A stretch of 64,000 bases of DNA, taken from NCBI RefSeq assembly GCF_019880365.1, contig NZ_CP082271.1:868001-932000 (forward strand). The letters are read 5' to 3'. Positions within the stretch are counted from its first letter, which is position 1. Each line of letters begins with the position of its first letter. Under the pieces are notes generated by a model. That model did not search any database, was not told the DNA's origin, and saw only the letters and a program-made list of their open reading frames with translations. The position numbers were made by a program, and so were the translations under genes. Positions 50,946 to 58,911 of the stretch are shown piece after piece. Source of the DNA: Pseudomonas sp. DNDY-54 (GTDB lineage Bacteria > Pseudomonadota > Gammaproteobacteria > Pseudomonadales > Pseudomonadaceae).

Positions 50946-52640
50946 TCAGACGCCGACCAGTGGGTCCGTCACGCCCAGCACGTAGATGGCGACCATGCCG
51001 ATCACGCCGGTGAACAGCACGTAGTACAGAGTAGGCCAAACGGTCTTGCGCAGGGTGACGCCTTCGCGACCCAGCAGCCCAACCGTTGCGGAGGCGGCGA
51101 CGACGTTGTGTATCGCGACCATGTTGCCCGCTGCGGCGCCGACAGCCTGAACCGCGACGATCATCGCGCCCGAGATGCCAAGCGACTGGGCAACGCCGAA
51201 CTGGAACTGGCTGAACATCATGTTGCTGACAGTATTCGAGCCGGCGAGAAACGCGCCTAGCGCGCCGACCGAAGGGGCCAGCAGCGGATAGATGCCGCCA
51301 ACGCTATCGGCGACATAGCGCGCCATGGCAATCGGCATGCTCGGCAGATCAGCGGCGTTGACGCCGGAGTTGATCAGGATGCGCACCATCGGCACGGTAA
51401 ACAGCAGCACGAAGCCGGCGCTGAGCAGCACGCTGGAGGATTCCTTCACGGCCGCTTTAAGCTCGGCGGCACGCATTCCATGCAAGAAGAAGGTAAGCAG
51501 CACGACAGCGACGAGAATGCCACCAGGCAGGTACAGCGGCTCGACGCTGGCGCTGACGCCGGTCTCACCAAGGATGTTGGCGAATGCGATGGACACTGAC
51601 TTCAGGGCAGCAGTAACCGGCGGAAAGACGCGGCTGATGACCAGGATTGCACCCACCAGTACATAGGGCATCCAGGCGCGAAATGCGCTCATTGGGCGTG
51701 CGGCAAGATCGTCGAGCTTCATCTCGATGGTGCCAATCCACTCGGCTGGCCAATCTTTCGCGTCGGCAAAATCCCAATGTGTTTTCGGTACCAGAAAGTT
51801 AAAGCGAGCGGCCGTTGTCACGATAGCCAGACCGACCAGACCTCCCAGCAGCGACGGGAACTCAGGGCCGAGAAACACGCCGGTGGCAACGTAGGGCAGG
51901 GTGAACGCGAGGCCGGCGAAGAGGGCGAATGGCAGCACTTCGAAACCCGCTTTCCAGCTTTTCTCCTTGCCGAAGAAACGCGTCAGCATCATCGCCATGA
52001 TCAGCGGCATCACTGTGCCGACGATTGCATGGGTGATCGCAACGCTGCTGGTGATCTGTTGCAGGAACAGTTCCCAGCTCGAACCCTGCGCCGCCAGCTG
52101 TGCGCCGAGCGTTGCGGTGTCCAGACCGCTGTTCACGCCAACCACGATGGGAGTGCCGACCGCGCCGAACGACACCGGTGTGCTCTGTACCAGCATGCCC
52201 ATCAGGACGGCGGCCATCGCGGGAAATCCGACCGCAACCAGCAGCGGGGCGGCGATAGCGGCGGGAGTGCCGAAGCCAGACGCACCCTCAATGAAGCAAC
52301 CGAACAGCCAGGCGATGATGATCGCCTGAATGCGACGGTCGGGGCTGATGGTGGTGAAGCCGGCCCGGATGGCGGTGATGCCGCCGGAGTGTTTCAGGGT
52401 GTTCAGCAGCAGGATCGCGCCGAAGATAATCCACAGCAATCCAATCGTGATGACCAGACCTTGTAACGTCGAGGCGAGAATTCGGGTGACGCTCATGTCC
52501 CAAATGAACAGGCCGATGGCGGCTGTGAACAGAAATACGACCGGCATGGCGCGGCTGGCGGGCCAACGCAGGCCAATCAGCAGGACGGCAGCAAGCAGGA
52601 TCGGGGTGAAGGCGAATAGAGCGAGCAGTCCGTTAGACAT
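50946..52640 (-). CDS. lldP: L-lactate permease
   Basis: A 564-residue lactate:proton symporter with 12-14 hydrophobic helices (E. coli LldP is 551). The LctP signature regions GFGTPAAIAAPLLVAVGF and SPVSFGAVGTPIVVG-like sequence (here TPVSFGAVGTPIVVGVN) are present. It is the first gene of lldP-lldD-dld, read from a promoter overlapped by the LldR operator. Confidence 0.93.
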   Translation of the reverse strand: MSNGLLALFAFTPILLAAVLLIGLRWPASRAMPVVFLFTAAIGLFIWDMSVTRILASTLQGLVITIGLLWIIFGAILLLNTLKHSGGITAIRAGFTTISPDRRIQAIIIAWLFGCFIEGASGFGTPAAIAAPLLVAVGFPAMAAVLMGMLVQSTPVSFGAVGTPIVVGVNSGLDTATLGAQLAAQGSSWELFLQQITSSVAITHAIVGTVMPLIMAMMLTRFFGKEKSWKAGFEVLPFALFAGLAFTLPYVATGVFLGPEFPSLLGGLVGLAIVTTAARFNFLVPKTHWDFADAKDWPAEWIGTIEMKLDDLAARPMSAFRAWMPYVLVGAILVISRVFPPVTAALKSVSIAFANILGETGVSASVEPLYLPGGILVAVVLLTFFLHGMRAAELKAAVKESSSVLLSAGFVLLFTVPMVRILINSGVNAADLPSMPIAMARYVADSVGGIYPLLAPSVGALGAFLAGSNTVSNMMFSQFQFGVAQSLGISGAMIVAVQAVGAAAGNMVAIHNVVAASATVGLLGREGVTLRKTVWPTLYYVLFTGVIGMVAIYVLGVTDPLVGV

Positions 52641-52753
52641 TTCGGGCTCCCAGGATCATTGGGTTCGGATGAGGGCCCGGCTGGACCTGTGACTGGCAGA
52701 ACGCTGGAGACCGCATTAAGTAGTCCTCTTCTTGTTTGAGCTCAGGCTTTGTA

Positions 52754-52770
52754 AATTGGTAATACCAATT
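52754..52770. promoter_or_regulatory. LldR operator
   Basis: AATTGGTAATACCAATT is a perfect 17-bp palindrome with the AATTGGT-N3-ACCAATT layout of LldR/LctR sites. It sits between the divergent lldP and lldR starts (114 and 150 bp away), so LldR can control the operon and itself. Confidence 0.75.
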
Positions 52771-52919
52771 AAAGCTAGAGTCCGGCCAGCGTAAGAGGTC
52801 GTTCGCCGCTGCGTCAATTAGCTAGCTATAGACTTTCGTCGCAACGGCGTTAGTTGCGATGCGTCGGAGGCGTGGCTACGCTGACCGGCGTTCAGTGGTC
52901 AAACCAGTCGAGGCGGCTT

Positions 52920-53708
52920 ATGGAAGTGGGTGTCGTGCGTCAGCGAAGGCTGGCCGATAACATCGTTGAGCAGCTCGAGACCATGATCCTTGAAGGGACG
53001 CTCAGGGCCGGCGAGCGCTTACCGGCGGAGCGGGTGTTGGCCGAGCAGTTCGGTGTGTCCCGCCCTTCGTTGCGAGAGGCGATCCAAAAGCTCGCTGCGA
53101 AGGGACTGCTGGTCAGTCGTCATGGTGGGGGCAATTTCGTGGCTGAATCCCTTGGCTCGACGTTCAGTGATCCGCTGTTGCACTTGCTGGAAAACAACGC
53201 CGATGCGCAGCGTGATCTTCTGGAGTTTCGCCATACGCTGGAAGGAAGCTGCGCCTATTACGCTGCACTGCGGGCGACTGATGTCGATCAGCAGCGGCTC
53301 GGTGAGGCCTTCGCAGATCTGCAGGACTGCTATCGGCGTGAGGGGGTTGTGACACGGGCCGAGGAGGGCGCCGCGGATGCGCGCTTCCATCTCGCCATCG
53401 CCGAAGCCAGCCACAACGCAGTGTTACTCCACACGATTCGTGGCCTGTTCGATCTGCTCAAGCGCAACGTCGTGACCAATATTGGTGGCATGTATGCGCT
53501 ACGCGATGAGACCCGCAATATGCTCATGCGCCAGCATCAGGAGCTGTATGACGCGATCATTGCCCGCCGGGCCGATGACGCACGGGACGTGATCCATCGC
53601 CATATCAGCTATGTGCAGGAAGTGCTCGCCGAGGGGCAGCAAGAGGCGCAACGGCTGGCACGCGCGCAGCGGCGGCAGGGCAAGGCGGAAAAGTCAGCAG
53701 ACGCGTGA
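52920..53708 (+). CDS. lldR: FadR-type GntR regulator of lactate use
   Basis: A 262-residue repressor with an N-terminal winged helix (RRLADNIVEQLETMILEG... PAERVLAEQFGVSRPSLREAIQKL, about residues 8-60) and a C-terminal FCD helical ligand domain with metal-site histidines. ATG 52920 has GAGG 5 nt upstream and gives the usual N-terminus; an upstream ATG at 52854 would add an unneeded 22 residues. L- or D-lactate releases it from DNA. It is divergent from lldP. Confidence 0.9.
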   Translation: MEVGVVRQRRLADNIVEQLETMILEGTLRAGERLPAERVLAEQFGVSRPSLREAIQKLAAKGLLVSRHGGGNFVAESLGSTFSDPLLHLLENNADAQRDLLEFRHTLEGSCAYYAALRATDVDQQRLGEAFADLQDCYRREGVVTRAEEGAADARFHLAIAEASHNAVLLHTIRGLFDLLKRNVVTNIGGMYALRDETRNMLMRQHQELYDAIIARRADDARDVIHRHISYVQEVLAEGQQEAQRLARAQRRQGKAEKSADA

Positions 53709-53775
53709 TTGGCGACGGGTCGGGGGTGGCGAGCGGGCCGGGTAGTGCGTCCGGCGCGCTCATGCGAAGGCAGGA

Positions 53776-54258
53776 TCAGTCTTCCTTGCCTTTGGTGCGC
53801 ATGGCGCGCTGGATTTCACGATCGGAGTCGCGCTCCTTCTCGGTGTGACGCTTGTCGAACTCTTTCTTGCCCTTGCCCAGCGCGATGTCGCACTTGATCA
53901 AATGCTTCTTCCAGTAAATCGACAGTGCGACGCAAGCGTATCCTTTCTGCTGCACGGCCCCGAACAGTTTGCCCAGCTCTCGCTTGTTCAGCAGCAGCTT
54001 GCGGGTCCGGGTCGGGTCGGCAATGACGTGGGTGCTGGCCGTAGTCAAAGGCGTGATATGACACCCCATCAACCAGGCTTCTCCGTCCTTGAGCAAAACG
54101 TAGCTGTCGACCAGTTGTGCCTTGCCGGCGCGCAGGCTTTTCACTTCCCAGCCGGCCAGAACGAGGCCGGCCTCGAATTTCTGTTCGATGAAGTAGTCGT
54201 GTAGCGCTTTCTTATTTAGCGCGATGGTCCCAGGGGACTGTTTCTTCTGTTTGGCCAT
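53776..54258 (-). CDS. smpB: tmRNA-binding protein SmpB
   Basis: A 160-residue OB-fold protein that escorts tmRNA to stalled ribosomes. Starts MAKQKKQSPGTIALNKKA; typical blocks EAGLVLAGWEVKSLRAGKAQL and RKLLLNKREL, and the basic C-terminal tail (KKEFDKRHTEKERDSDREI) that becomes helical in the mRNA channel. It is convergent with lldR. It is about 7.7 kb from ssrA in this window, with the lactate operon between them. Confidence 0.95.
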   Translation of the reverse strand: MAKQKKQSPGTIALNKKALHDYFIEQKFEAGLVLAGWEVKSLRAGKAQLVDSYVLLKDGEAWLMGCHITPLTTASTHVIADPTRTRKLLLNKRELGKLFGAVQQKGYACVALSIYWKKHLIKCDIALGKGKKEFDKRHTEKERDSDREIQRAMRTKGKED

Positions 54259-54485
54259 AGGCTGCGCATTATAGGGAGTCGCGTTGCGGCTGGCGATAAC
54301 CAGCACGCTGCGACAGTGCGAAACTTGAGAGGGCTGCGCTTATCCCCGACAATGTGCCATCTTGACGTCAGTTCAAGCCCGTGGCTCGCGTCACTGCTGA
54401 ACTGGCTTTATTCCGCGTGCTCTCGGTGGCCTCCCGGCTGCGGTTGTGGTCTGCCGATTGTCGAATGACGAAGTAGAAGGACTGA

Positions 54486-54920
54486 ATGACGACCCATATC
54501 CAACGCTCGGCACTGCTGCCCTATCCGGCGAAAGCGCTGTTTGACATGGTCAATGACGTGGCCAGCTATCCGCAGTTTCTGCCTTGGTGTTCGGCAACCG
54601 AAGTCCTGTCCAGCAGCGACACCCAGATGCAGGCGAGTATGACGGTGGCCAAAGCCGGCATGAGCCAACGCTTTCTTACGCGCAACGAGCTGCAGGACGG
54701 CAAGCGTATCGAGATGACGCTGGAGGAGGGCCCTTTCAGCCATTTGCACGGGGTCTGGGAGTTCAAGGCGCTGGGCGAAAAAGCCTGCAAGATCAGCCTC
54801 GATCTGACGTTCGACTACGCAGGGCCAATAGTCCGCGCCACCCTTGGACCTCTGTTCAACCAGGCCGCTAACACGCTGGTCGACGCGTTCTGCGACCGGG
54901 CCAAGCAGCTATATGGATAA
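54486..54920 (+). CDS. ratA: RatA/COQ10-type START-domain protein
   Basis: A 144-residue START/SRPBCC protein beginning MTTHIQRSALLPYPAKALFDMVNDV. In E. coli RatA was reported as an inhibitor of ribosome-subunit association; by homology to COQ10 it may bind ubiquinone. AGGA precedes the ATG. It overlaps rnfH by 8 nt, a conserved ratA-rnfH pair divergent from smpB. Confidence 0.9.
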   Translation: MTTHIQRSALLPYPAKALFDMVNDVASYPQFLPWCSATEVLSSSDTQMQASMTVAKAGMSQRFLTRNELQDGKRIEMTLEEGPFSHLHGVWEFKALGEKACKISLDLTFDYAGPIVRATLGPLFNQAANTLVDAFCDRAKQLYG

Positions 54921-55233
54921 GCCGGTTATCGCGGTGGAGGTCGTTTACGCCTTGGCCGACAAGCAGAAATTGTTGCGCCTGACGGTGCCGCAAGGCACGA
55001 CCGTACGCGAGGCGGCGCTGCGTTCGGGAATGGATAATTTCTTTCCGGGGCTGAACCTCGGCACTTCGCCGCTTGGCATCTTCGGCAAGGCGATCCCCAA
55101 GCCGGACGAGCGCGTGCTGGAGGAGGGCGAACGCGTGGAGATCTACCGACCACTCATCGCAGATCCAAAGGAAGTGCGTAAGCAGCGTGCGGCCCGGGCG
55201 GCGCAAAACAAGGTAGGCGGATCGTCTGCTTAG
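54913..55233 (+). CDS. rnfH: RnfH/RatB ubiquitin-fold protein
   Basis: A 106-residue beta-grasp protein of the UPF0125/RnfH family, with VEVVYALADKQKLLRLTVPQG at the N-terminus and the conserved GIFGKAIPKPDERVLEEGERVEIYRPL block. Role not settled; it accompanies ratA. The ATG at 54913 lies inside ratA's last codons, so translation is coupled. A strong terminator follows. Confidence 0.9.
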   Translation: MDKPVIAVEVVYALADKQKLLRLTVPQGTTVREAALRSGMDNFFPGLNLGTSPLGIFGKAIPKPDERVLEEGERVEIYRPLIADPKEVRKQRAARAAQNKVGGSSA

Positions 55234-55246
55234 TTAGTACAGAGTC

Positions 55247-55273
55247 AAAAAAAGCCCGGCATGCCGGGCTTTT
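55247..55273. terminator. Bidirectional terminator between rnfH and bamE
   Basis: GCCCGGC-AT-GCCGGGC stem flanked by A-run and T-run, between two convergent stops. Confidence 0.85.
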
Positions 55274-55289
55274 GCTTGTCTGCGCGTAC

Positions 55290-55793
55290 CTAGTTTGTTT
55301 CCAGGCGATCAGGCGTTGGGACCGGAACTGGCTCGGCGGCGTCGACGTCGCGCTGAATCTGCTCAAGCAACGAGCCGGGTTCAGGCGTCTCTGGCTCGGT
55401 ACGGACAGGCGCTTCGGTCGTATGAGCCTCGGTGCCGAGAATGGCCTCGTCGCGGCTGACGCCGGGCTTGAAGTCGCCTGCCAGGCCTGCCAATTGGTCG
55501 TCGGCGTTAAAGATCAGGCTGACTCGTTCCTGCTGGCGCTGGCTCCCACCTGGCTGAATGCTGTACAGGTAATCCCAGCGATTTGCATGAAAGGTATCGG
55601 TGATCAGCGGGCTGCCCATGATAAACCTCACTTGCGAACGGGTCATTCCCGGGCGCAACTGGTCTATCATGTCCTGCGTAACGACATTGCCCTGTTGAAT
55701 GTCGACCTTGTAAACCCCGGGGAATGAACAACCGGCGAGTGCGAACAGGCCCACAAGTGTGAGACTGGACAGCATGAGCTTGGTGTTTTGCAT
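55290..55793 (-). CDS. bamE: Outer-membrane assembly lipoprotein BamE (OmlA/SmpA)
   Basis: A 167-residue lipoprotein. Signal sequence ends with lipobox LAGC (Cys 22), then the SmpA/OmlA domain with VYKVDIQQGNVV, LRPGMTRSQVRFIMGSPLI and WDYLYSIQPG. It is part of the BAM complex for beta-barrel insertion. The C-terminal 50 residues are an acidic, Thr/Pro-rich tail longer than in E. coli (113 aa) but usual in Pseudomonas OmlA. Start at 55793. Divergent from fur, as in P. aeruginosa. Confidence 0.93.
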   Translation of the reverse strand: MQNTKLMLSSLTLVGLFALAGCSFPGVYKVDIQQGNVVTQDMIDQLRPGMTRSQVRFIMGSPLITDTFHANRWDYLYSIQPGGSQRQQERVSLIFNADDQLAGLAGDFKPGVSRDEAILGTEAHTTEAPVRTEPETPEPGSLLEQIQRDVDAAEPVPVPTPDRLETN

Positions 55794-55886
55794 CGGTAGG
55801 TGACTTCCACTATCTTGGCTGGGCAAAGCCCGGATCATACCCGTATTGAAGGAGGCTGCGAAACAGCAGCAGCGAGAAAGCCAACC

Positions 55887-56294
55887 ATGGTTGAAAATAG
55901 CGAACTACGCAAAGCTGGCCTCAAAGTTACCCTGCCTCGGGTCAAGATCCTGCAAATGCTGGATACAACCGACCAGCGTCACATGAGCGCTGAAGATGTC
56001 TACAAGGCGCTGATGGAAGCCGGCGAGGACGTCGGTCTGGCAACCGTGTATCGAGTGCTGACTCAGTTCGAGGCGGCCGGTCTCGTGGTCCGGCATAATT
56101 TCGATGGCGGCCATGCCGTATTCGAGCTGGCTGACGGCGGCCATCACGACCACATGGTCTGTGTCGACAGTGGTGATGTGATCGAGTTTTTCGATTCCGA
56201 GATCGAGAAGCTGCAGAAAGAGATCGTCAAGCGCCACGGTTACGAGCTGGTTGATCACAATCTAGTGCTGTATGTGCGCAAAAAGGCCGACTGA
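55887..56294 (+). CDS. fur: Ferric uptake regulator Fur
   Basis: A 135-residue iron-sensing repressor. N-terminal winged helix with LKVTLPRVKILQML and TVYRVLTQFEAAGLV, then the metal-binding block GGHHDHMVCVDSGDVIEF (His/Asp ligands). It lacks the second CxxC zinc motif of E. coli Fur, as in P. aeruginosa Fur, which has a single cysteine in this region. The start at 55887 (MVENSELRKAG) matches. It likely represses the ftr operon at 12.7-15.8 kb. Confidence 0.96.
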   Translation: MVENSELRKAGLKVTLPRVKILQMLDTTDQRHMSAEDVYKALMEAGEDVGLATVYRVLTQFEAAGLVVRHNFDGGHAVFELADGGHHDHMVCVDSGDVIEFFDSEIEKLQKEIVKRHGYELVDHNLVLYVRKKAD

Positions 56295-56317
56295 TTGTCG
56301 ATGCCGAAAAATGGAAG

Positions 56318-56343
56318 AGGCGACCTTGGGGTCGCCTTTTTTG
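56318..56343 (+). terminator. fur terminator
   Basis: AGGCGACC-TTGG-GGTCGCCT stem followed by six or more T residues, 24 bp after the fur stop and just before the convergent recN stop. Confidence 0.85.
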
Positions 56344-56349
56344 TGCCGA

Positions 56350-58023
56350 TCAGGCCTGCGCTGAACCGATCATCTGCCGCGCGTGGGCGAGCGCCTGCTC
56401 GGTCAGATCCACTCCGCCAAGCATTCGGGCGATTTCTTCAACGCGTTCGCTTCCTTCCAGGGCTGCCACCGCCGTGTGGGTCTCGTCACGTCCGCGAGCT
56501 TTGTGTACGAACAGATGATGGTGCCCCTGCGCTGCTACCTGAGGTAGGTGGGTCACGGTAAGCACCTGGCCACGTTCACCGAGCCGGCGTAGCAGCTGAC
56601 CCACCACTTCGGCTGTCGGGCCGCCGATCCCGACATCCACTTCGTCGAATACCAGTGTCGGGGTGCGCGACGTCTGCGCCGTGATCACTTGGATCGCCAA
56701 GCTGATGCGCGACAGCTCGCCGCCAGATGCCACCTTTGCCAATGGCCGCAATGGCTGCCCCGGGTTGGCGCTGACGAGGAATTCCACTTGCTCCAGCCCG
56801 TGCGGCATCAGGTCACCTGCTGTCGTGGGTTTAAGTACAACGCTGAATCTGCCGCCAGGCATGCCCAGCCGTTGTATCTCGGTTTCAACGGCAACCGCCA
56901 GCGACTCGGCTGCCTGCTGTCGGGCACCGCTCAGTGCCTCGGCTTTTTCTTGATAATGATGAGCGTAAGCGGCGAGTTCTTCGCCTAACTGCTCCAGCGC
57001 GTCATCGTCAGCATTCAGGCCTTCCAGCTCTTCGAACAGGCTCTGTTGCAAGGCAGGAAGCTCCTGCGGCTGTACCCGATGCTTGCGTGCGAGGGTGTAG
57101 ATGCTGTCGAGGCGTTCTTCCAGAGCCTGTTGGCGCTGCGGATCGGAGTCGAAGTGGTCGAGGAATCGATTCAGTTCGCCGACGGCTTCTTCCACCTGAA
57201 TCTGTGCGCTGGACAGCAGGTTGACCGCCTCGCCGAGTGCGCCGGGCTGGTTCTGAAATCCCGTGAGCCGCTGCAAGCTTGAGGTCAGCGCGGACAGGAC
57301 GTTACCGGCATCGCTCTCACTGCATAAGTCGATGACCTGGCGACAGGCGCCGAGCAGATGCTCAGCGTTAGCAAGGTTCTTATGCTCATGCTCCAGCTGT
57401 TCCAGCTCGTTTTCACCCAGCGCCAACGTTTCCAGTTCTTCGAGCTGGTAGCTGAGAAGCTGATGGCGGGCTCGCTGTTCATCGCTAGTGTTGCTCAGGC
57501 GCTCCAGCGTCTGTCGCGTTTGCCGCCAGCGCTGCGCTGCCAATTGCACCTGGCGGGCCAGATCCTGACTGCCGCCGTATTCATCTAGCAGGCGGCGGTG
57601 GGTGTCGAGTTTGAGCAACGATTGATGTTCATGCTGGCTGTGGATGTCGATCAATAGCTCGCCAAGCGCCTTCAGATCGCCTTGCGGACAGGGCGTGCCG
57701 TTGATGTAACCACGTGAGCGACCTTCCGCTGTGATCACGCGTCGCAGGATGCATGGCCCCTCGTTGTCCAGATCCCGCTCGGCCAGCCAGGCACGTGCAT
57801 CCGGAATATCATCCAGATCGAAGCTGGCGAGAATATCCGCCTTATCCGCCCCGATGCGGACCACGCTACTGTCGGCGCGATCGCCAAGCGTTAATCCAAG
57901 AGCATCGAGCATGATTGATTTGCCGGCCCCTGTTTCGCCGCTGATTACGCTCATGCCGCGTTTCAGCTCCAAGTCGAGATGCTCAACGATGGCGTAGTTG
58001 TGAACGGACAGATGGATCAGCAT
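56350..58023 (-). CDS. recN: DNA repair SMC-like ATPase RecN
   Basis: A 557-residue protein (E. coli 553) for double-strand-break repair. Walker A GETGAGKS (about residues 29-36), two central coiled coils, the ABC signature SGGELSRISLAI (about 448-459) and Walker B LVFDEVDVGIGG. Start MLIHLSVHNYAIVE at 58023. A LexA box lies 22 bp upstream, so it is SOS-induced. Confidence 0.95.
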   Translation of the reverse strand: MLIHLSVHNYAIVEHLDLELKRGMSVISGETGAGKSIMLDALGLTLGDRADSSVVRIGADKADILASFDLDDIPDARAWLAERDLDNEGPCILRRVITAEGRSRGYINGTPCPQGDLKALGELLIDIHSQHEHQSLLKLDTHRRLLDEYGGSQDLARQVQLAAQRWRQTRQTLERLSNTSDEQRARHQLLSYQLEELETLALGENELEQLEHEHKNLANAEHLLGACRQVIDLCSESDAGNVLSALTSSLQRLTGFQNQPGALGEAVNLLSSAQIQVEEAVGELNRFLDHFDSDPQRQQALEERLDSIYTLARKHRVQPQELPALQQSLFEELEGLNADDDALEQLGEELAAYAHHYQEKAEALSGARQQAAESLAVAVETEIQRLGMPGGRFSVVLKPTTAGDLMPHGLEQVEFLVSANPGQPLRPLAKVASGGELSRISLAIQVITAQTSRTPTLVFDEVDVGIGGPTAEVVGQLLRRLGERGQVLTVTHLPQVAAQGHHHLFVHKARGRDETHTAVAALEGSERVEEIARMLGGVDLTEQALAHARQMIGSAQA

Positions 58024-58044
58024 GGCAGGGCTCCTACTCGGCGA

Positions 58045-58060
58045 CTGGGTATTTATACAG
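58045..58060. promoter_or_regulatory. LexA (SOS) box for recN
   Basis: CTGGGTATTTATACAG, the CTG-N10-CAG LexA layout, 22 bp upstream of the recN start. Confidence 0.75.
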
Positions 58061-58163
58061 TGCTTTCGCCTGGCGTCACAAGCGGCTCTATATGGCCGGT
58101 ATGTAAACAAAGCGCGCTGCCCAATTAATGGCCTTCGAAAGGAATGCTGTTGTCGCGGTCACC

Positions 58164-58192
58164 CTTGAAGCCTGGATTGTCGCCCCCATATA
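58164..58192 (+). promoter_or_regulatory. Heat-shock (sigma-32) promoter for grpE
   Basis: CTTGAA (58164-58169), 14-bp spacer, CCCCATATA (58184-58192); exact -35 and near-perfect -10 for RpoH, about 50 bp before grpE. Confidence 0.85.
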
Positions 58193-58244
58193 GCCGCACA
58201 AGCGCGGGATGACTGCCCGCTGAAGTATTGACGAGGAGGATCGC

Positions 58245-58814
58245 ATGGCCGACGAGCAGAACCTGGACACCCAGACCCCGGAAGAGAACGACAGCGCGCA
58301 AGCCGACGTTGCGGAAGATCTGGCCGCCCGTGTGCAATCGCTGGAAGAGCAGCTCGCGGCTGCGCAGGACCAGTCCCTGAGAGTGGCGGCGGAGTTGCAA
58401 AACATTCGTCGCCGTGCGGAGCAGGATGTTGAAAAGGCACACAAGTTTGCGTTGGAAAAGTTTGCGGGTGACCTGCTCGCAGTCGCTGACAGCCTGGAGC
58501 GCGGTCTGGAACTGTCCAGCGCTGATGACGAGGCCGTCAAGCCGATGCGTGACGGTGTTGAGCTGACGCTCAAACTGCTGCTCGACACGCTAGCGCGCCA
58601 TCAGCTGACGCCGATCGACCCGCACGGCGAGCCGTTCAATCCCGAGCATCATCAGGCGATGGCCATGGAAGAAAGTACCCATGCCGAGCCCGGCAGCGTG
58701 CTCAAGGTGTTTCAGAAGGGCTATTTGCTCAACGGTCGTTTGCTGCGGCCGGCGATGGTGGTTGTCAGCAAGGCACCTGCAGAAACTCCGCCTTCGATTG
58801 ATGAGAAGGCTTGA
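58245..58814 (+). CDS. grpE: Nucleotide exchange factor GrpE
   Basis: A 189-residue co-chaperone that releases ADP from DnaK. N-terminal acidic tail and long helix (LAARVQSLEEQLAAAQDQ), then the beta-domain with the conserved HQAMAMEES and VLKVFQKGYLLNGRLLRPAMVVVSK end. GAGGAGG lies before the ATG. First gene of grpE-dnaK-dnaJ. Confidence 0.95.
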   Translation: MADEQNLDTQTPEENDSAQADVAEDLAARVQSLEEQLAAAQDQSLRVAAELQNIRRRAEQDVEKAHKFALEKFAGDLLAVADSLERGLELSSADDEAVKPMRDGVELTLKLLLDTLARHQLTPIDPHGEPFNPEHHQAMAMEESTHAEPGSVLKVFQKGYLLNGRLLRPAMVVVSKAPAETPPSIDEKA

Positions 58815-58838
58815 ATTTCGGCTTCTGGCCCCCATCTG
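58810..58838 (+). promoter_or_regulatory. Second heat-shock promoter, for dnaK, overlapping the grpE stop
   Basis: CTTGAA (58810-58815), 14-bp spacer, CCCCATCTG (58830-58838); same spacer as the grpE promoter, two mismatches in the -10. Confidence 0.65.
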
Positions 58839-58911
58839 GTAGCCAAGCGTTTTTGTGTTACCCGCAGCCGGTAAACAGGCGCGGACCAATCAAAAGTTCG
58901 GAGAGAAATAT

